This document shows, in pieces, positions 3,998-5,924 of a DNA stretch of 5,924 nucleotides (its first letter is position 1; the number at the start of each line of letters is the position of its first letter). The stretch lies in NCBI GenBank assembly GCA_937127195.1, contig CAKZLT010000755.1, positions 1 through 5,924 on the forward strand, given 5' to 3'. The notes under the pieces were generated by a model. The model saw nothing but the letters and a program-made list of their open reading frames with translations, made no database searches and was not told where the DNA came from. The stretch is from an uncultured Saprospiraceae bacterium. GTDB lineage: Bacteria > Bacteroidota > Bacteroidia > Chitinophagales > Saprospiraceae. Both the position numbers and the translations under genes were made by a program.

Positions 3998-5924
3998 TTA
4001 TTCCGTTTTCTTTTTATAAAAAAAGCGAACACCTAAAAACAAAAGCAATAAAACTACCCCACTAACTCCACCAATTTTCATCCATTTTTCGCGTTCTATT
4101 GTTGCCAAAGTCTCCTTATACCCAGCATTCAAACGGCTAGGCGAGCCATACCCTGTAATTATATTCCAGCTTTTTTCGTTATCATTATCCATACTCGGAT
4201 GCGGCAAACTCAATACAAAAGCAGAATCTAATGGTTCTATTTCATACGAAACACTATCTATTAACGCACCATTACTGGCAAATAATCGAAGTAATTCTTT
4301 CTTTTTACTAATCCCAAAAGGTAAATTTCCAATTACATTTTGAGCATCAGGAAAAAACGCTCTAAAAGCAGTAGAGTCTTCACATAATACTAAATATCCC
4401 TTAGGCAAGATGATACCGTTTTTGATTATAAAACTGCGTTTTGCATCTCTAATAACCCACTTATTCAAGACTACTCTCTCATTAGACCTATTATATAACT
4501 CTAGCCAATCGCCTGATTTTTTGTTATTTGGAGCAATCTCATTAATCACAATTTGACCATCAAGCTGATGATTTGAACGCTTAAAAACAGCTTTAATACC
4601 ATTTTGTGCTTCTGATAAAGTATAAGTAATAGCAATCTCTCGCGACTGACCAGAAGGTAATTCCCAATGCGAAAATTGGAATCCATAACTCGGGATAGCT
4701 TCTAAACTAATAGGTATCTTCTCAAAATATTTACCTTTCAATTGATTAGTAATTTCTATATTTTGATTGACTTTGACCAAGCCTCCGGTCGTTACATTTA
4801 AAGTCAAATCGTTAGCTTTTCCAATATCAAATTTCTCTTGCAAAAAACGACGCATAAACGCTGGTCGTTTATTCGCAAACGTTTTCATTCGAGCAATATG
4901 TTTTATCCAAATTCGCTTATCATACCTCCATTTTTGGGCGTGTCTATCATATTCTGGTATTAATATTTGTTTAAAAGAATCAATTCTTTCAATCACTCGA
5001 TTCGGTTCAAACACCACATTCATATAATCAGAGAAATGGTTAATAAAATTCTTCTCAAAACTTTTATTTTTTAATAAATGCCTCAAAATAAATGTACTCC
5101 ATGGCGGATTAGGCCAAGTTGGACCATTGGCTTCAGTATGCATTTCTAACGAATTTGATTTGAATGCTAACTCATCCTGCAACCCAAATCCCCAATCCGT
5201 ATCATACAACACCCAACGCCATTTTCCGTTTGGTGTTTGAGGTCGCCAAAATTTAATATTTCCACCTGCGTCATGATTATCAATGTAAATCTGAGTAATT
5301 TGTAAAGCCATAAAATTATCAACATCCATCTGTGTCTGTATATAATTATAATGTTCTGTCTCTGACAAATCATTATTTCGCATATACTGCAACATTGAAT
5401 TATAGTGACCAATACTCCCTGCTTTTAGTCGGTCTTGATGCTCTACCAAATCCAAACTATCATCATCAACTTCCGTCGAATACTCTATAAAATGACGGTT
5501 AACTTTGTCTCGAATAAAATAAATACCCCAATATTCGCCATTAACATATAATATAGCTGGTCGAGAAGATTGTTTTTCAATATCTACAATTCCATCCAAA
5601 AGACTCGTAATCATTGCATCTCTAAAGTGTCCTTTTTCACAATCACTTCCTGCATTTCTAATGACTAAATGCTTGTAAGATTTTTGTTTTTGATTAGGAA
5701 AAACGCGGTGATGAATACGTCTTTCGCCACCATAAACTTCTCTGACAGCTACCGCGAATGACTTTTGCTCAAAAGTCCGACTCATTCCTCCAAAGAGTTT
5801 TAAGCCAATTCTATCTCCAAAAACTTTCGTGCCATCACTCTCAAAAAGCTCCAAATCTGCGGATACTTCTCTTCTCGAAAAATAATTCGCACCATTATAA
5901 GGATAAATAGTATCTGCATTAGGC
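3998..5924 (-). CDS. CotH-kinase-family surface protein with InlB-like repeat, lamin-tail domain and C-terminal membrane anchor (5' end outside window)
   Basis: The frame is open to the window edge, giving 641 visible residues. A TTG at 5852-5854 is internal: the 23 codons before it (PNADTIYPYNGANYFSRREV...) already belong to the CotH domain. Domains in visible numbering: CotH about 1-365, with GIKIFGG-like RIGLKLFGG (37-46), SYKHLVIRNAGSD (82-94), GIYFIRDKVNRHFIEY (133-148), the DNHDAGGNIKFWRP segment (215-227) and LYDTDWGFG (239-247), which matches the conserved metal-binding/catalytic region of CotH kinases; a divergent InlB/bacterial repeat (about 373-448, LTLNVTTGGLVKVNQ, GFQFSHWELP); a lamin-tail domain (about 457-560, IVINEIAPNNKKSGDWLELYN); then a single membrane helix (about 615-634) followed by FFYKKKTE. 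CotH proteins phosphorylate protein substrates in spore formers and some other organisms; the role in Bacteroidota is unknown. The KKK tail after the helix suggests anchoring with the bulk outside the inner membrane. Confidence 0.9.
   Translation of the reverse strand, partial: PNADTIYPYNGANYFSRREVSADLELFESDGTKVFGDRIGLKLFGGMSRTFEQKSFAVAVREVYGGERRIHHRVFPNQKQKSYKHLVIRNAGSDCEKGHFRDAMITSLLDGIVDIEKQSSRPAILYVNGEYWGIYFIRDKVNRHFIEYSTEVDDDSLDLVEHQDRLKAGSIGHYNSMLQYMRNNDLSETEHYNYIQTQMDVDNFMALQITQIYIDNHDAGGNIKFWRPQTPNGKWRWVLYDTDWGFGLQDELAFKSNSLEMHTEANGPTWPNPPWSTFILRHLLKNKSFEKNFINHFSDYMNVVFEPNRVIERIDSFKQILIPEYDRHAQKWRYDKRIWIKHIARMKTFANKRPAFMRRFLQEKFDIGKANDLTLNVTTGGLVKVNQNIEITNQLKGKYFEKIPISLEAIPSYGFQFSHWELPSGQSREIAITYTLSEAQNGIKAVFKRSNHQLDGQIVINEIAPNNKKSGDWLELYNRSNERVVLNKWVIRDAKRSFIIKNGIILPKGYLVLCEDSTAFRAFFPDAQNVIGNLPFGISKKKELLRLFASNGALIDSVSYEIEPLDSAFVLSLPHPSMDNDNEKSWNIITGYGSPSRLNAGYKETLATIEREKWMKIGGVSGVVLLLLFLGVRFFYKKKTE

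Noticed and set aside
4767..5027. Plus-strand open frame inside the CotH-type gene
   Set aside because: It is antisense to a clearly conserved domain, has no recognisable product and no promoter; the same holds for the short frames at 1462-1656, 3342-3539, 3657-3902 and 5167-5412.
5852..5854. TTG as the start codon of the CotH-type gene
   Set aside because: The frame stays open upstream to the window edge and encodes residues typical of the CotH domain N-terminus, so the real start is outside.

Overview
The window is AT-rich and looks like a chromosomal stretch of a member of the Bacteroidota. Three things point there: a methylmalonyl-CoA mutase small subunit and a biotin carrier of the type found in that phylum's propionate/propionyl-CoA loci; promoter -7 elements of the form TAnnTTTG; and start codons preceded by A-rich stretches instead of Shine-Dalgarno sequences. 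Genus cannot be fixed from the sequence alone.

Layout, read along the minus strand, which carries most genes. At the right edge (3998-5924) is a 5'-truncated gene for a large surface protein: CotH-type spore-coat-kinase fold, InlB-like repeat, lamin-tail domain and a C-terminal membrane anchor. It is followed 48 bp later by a TSUP (TauE/SafE) permease gene (3185-3949). A TetR-family regulator gene (2524-3180, plus strand) converges on the permease gene with only 4 bp between stop codons, and its terminator hairpin lies inside its own last codons. The regulator is divergent from a carboxylase/mutase cluster: biotin carboxyl carrier protein (1787-2260), MutA (658-1731) and the first 48 codons of a biotin carboxylase (1-144). 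The 263-bp divergent region holds a -7 element for each side and four copies of an AATAGC box, a plausible operator.

The unusual part is 154-672. A four-helix-bundle (S23/23S rRNA intervening-sequence-protein family) gene sits between mutA and the biotin carboxylase, bracketed by arrays of a degenerate 7-bp unit (TTGGTAT on one side, its complement ATACCAA on the other). The mutA reading frame runs into the array and stops there, losing roughly the last 90-100 residues expected of the family. No remnant of the mutA 3' end, nor of the mutase large subunit gene, lies on the far side. The unit therefore looks like a small IVS-like insertion associated with a deletion (or, alternatively, an assembly join across a dispersed repeat).

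A second layer of small repeats lies in and beside mutA: a GTAGAGAC...GTCTCTAC palindrome translated in frame, and two related GTAGGG...TTTTCCTC palindromes, one translated in frame and one intergenic. This locus appears to have collected several kinds of small palindromic element.
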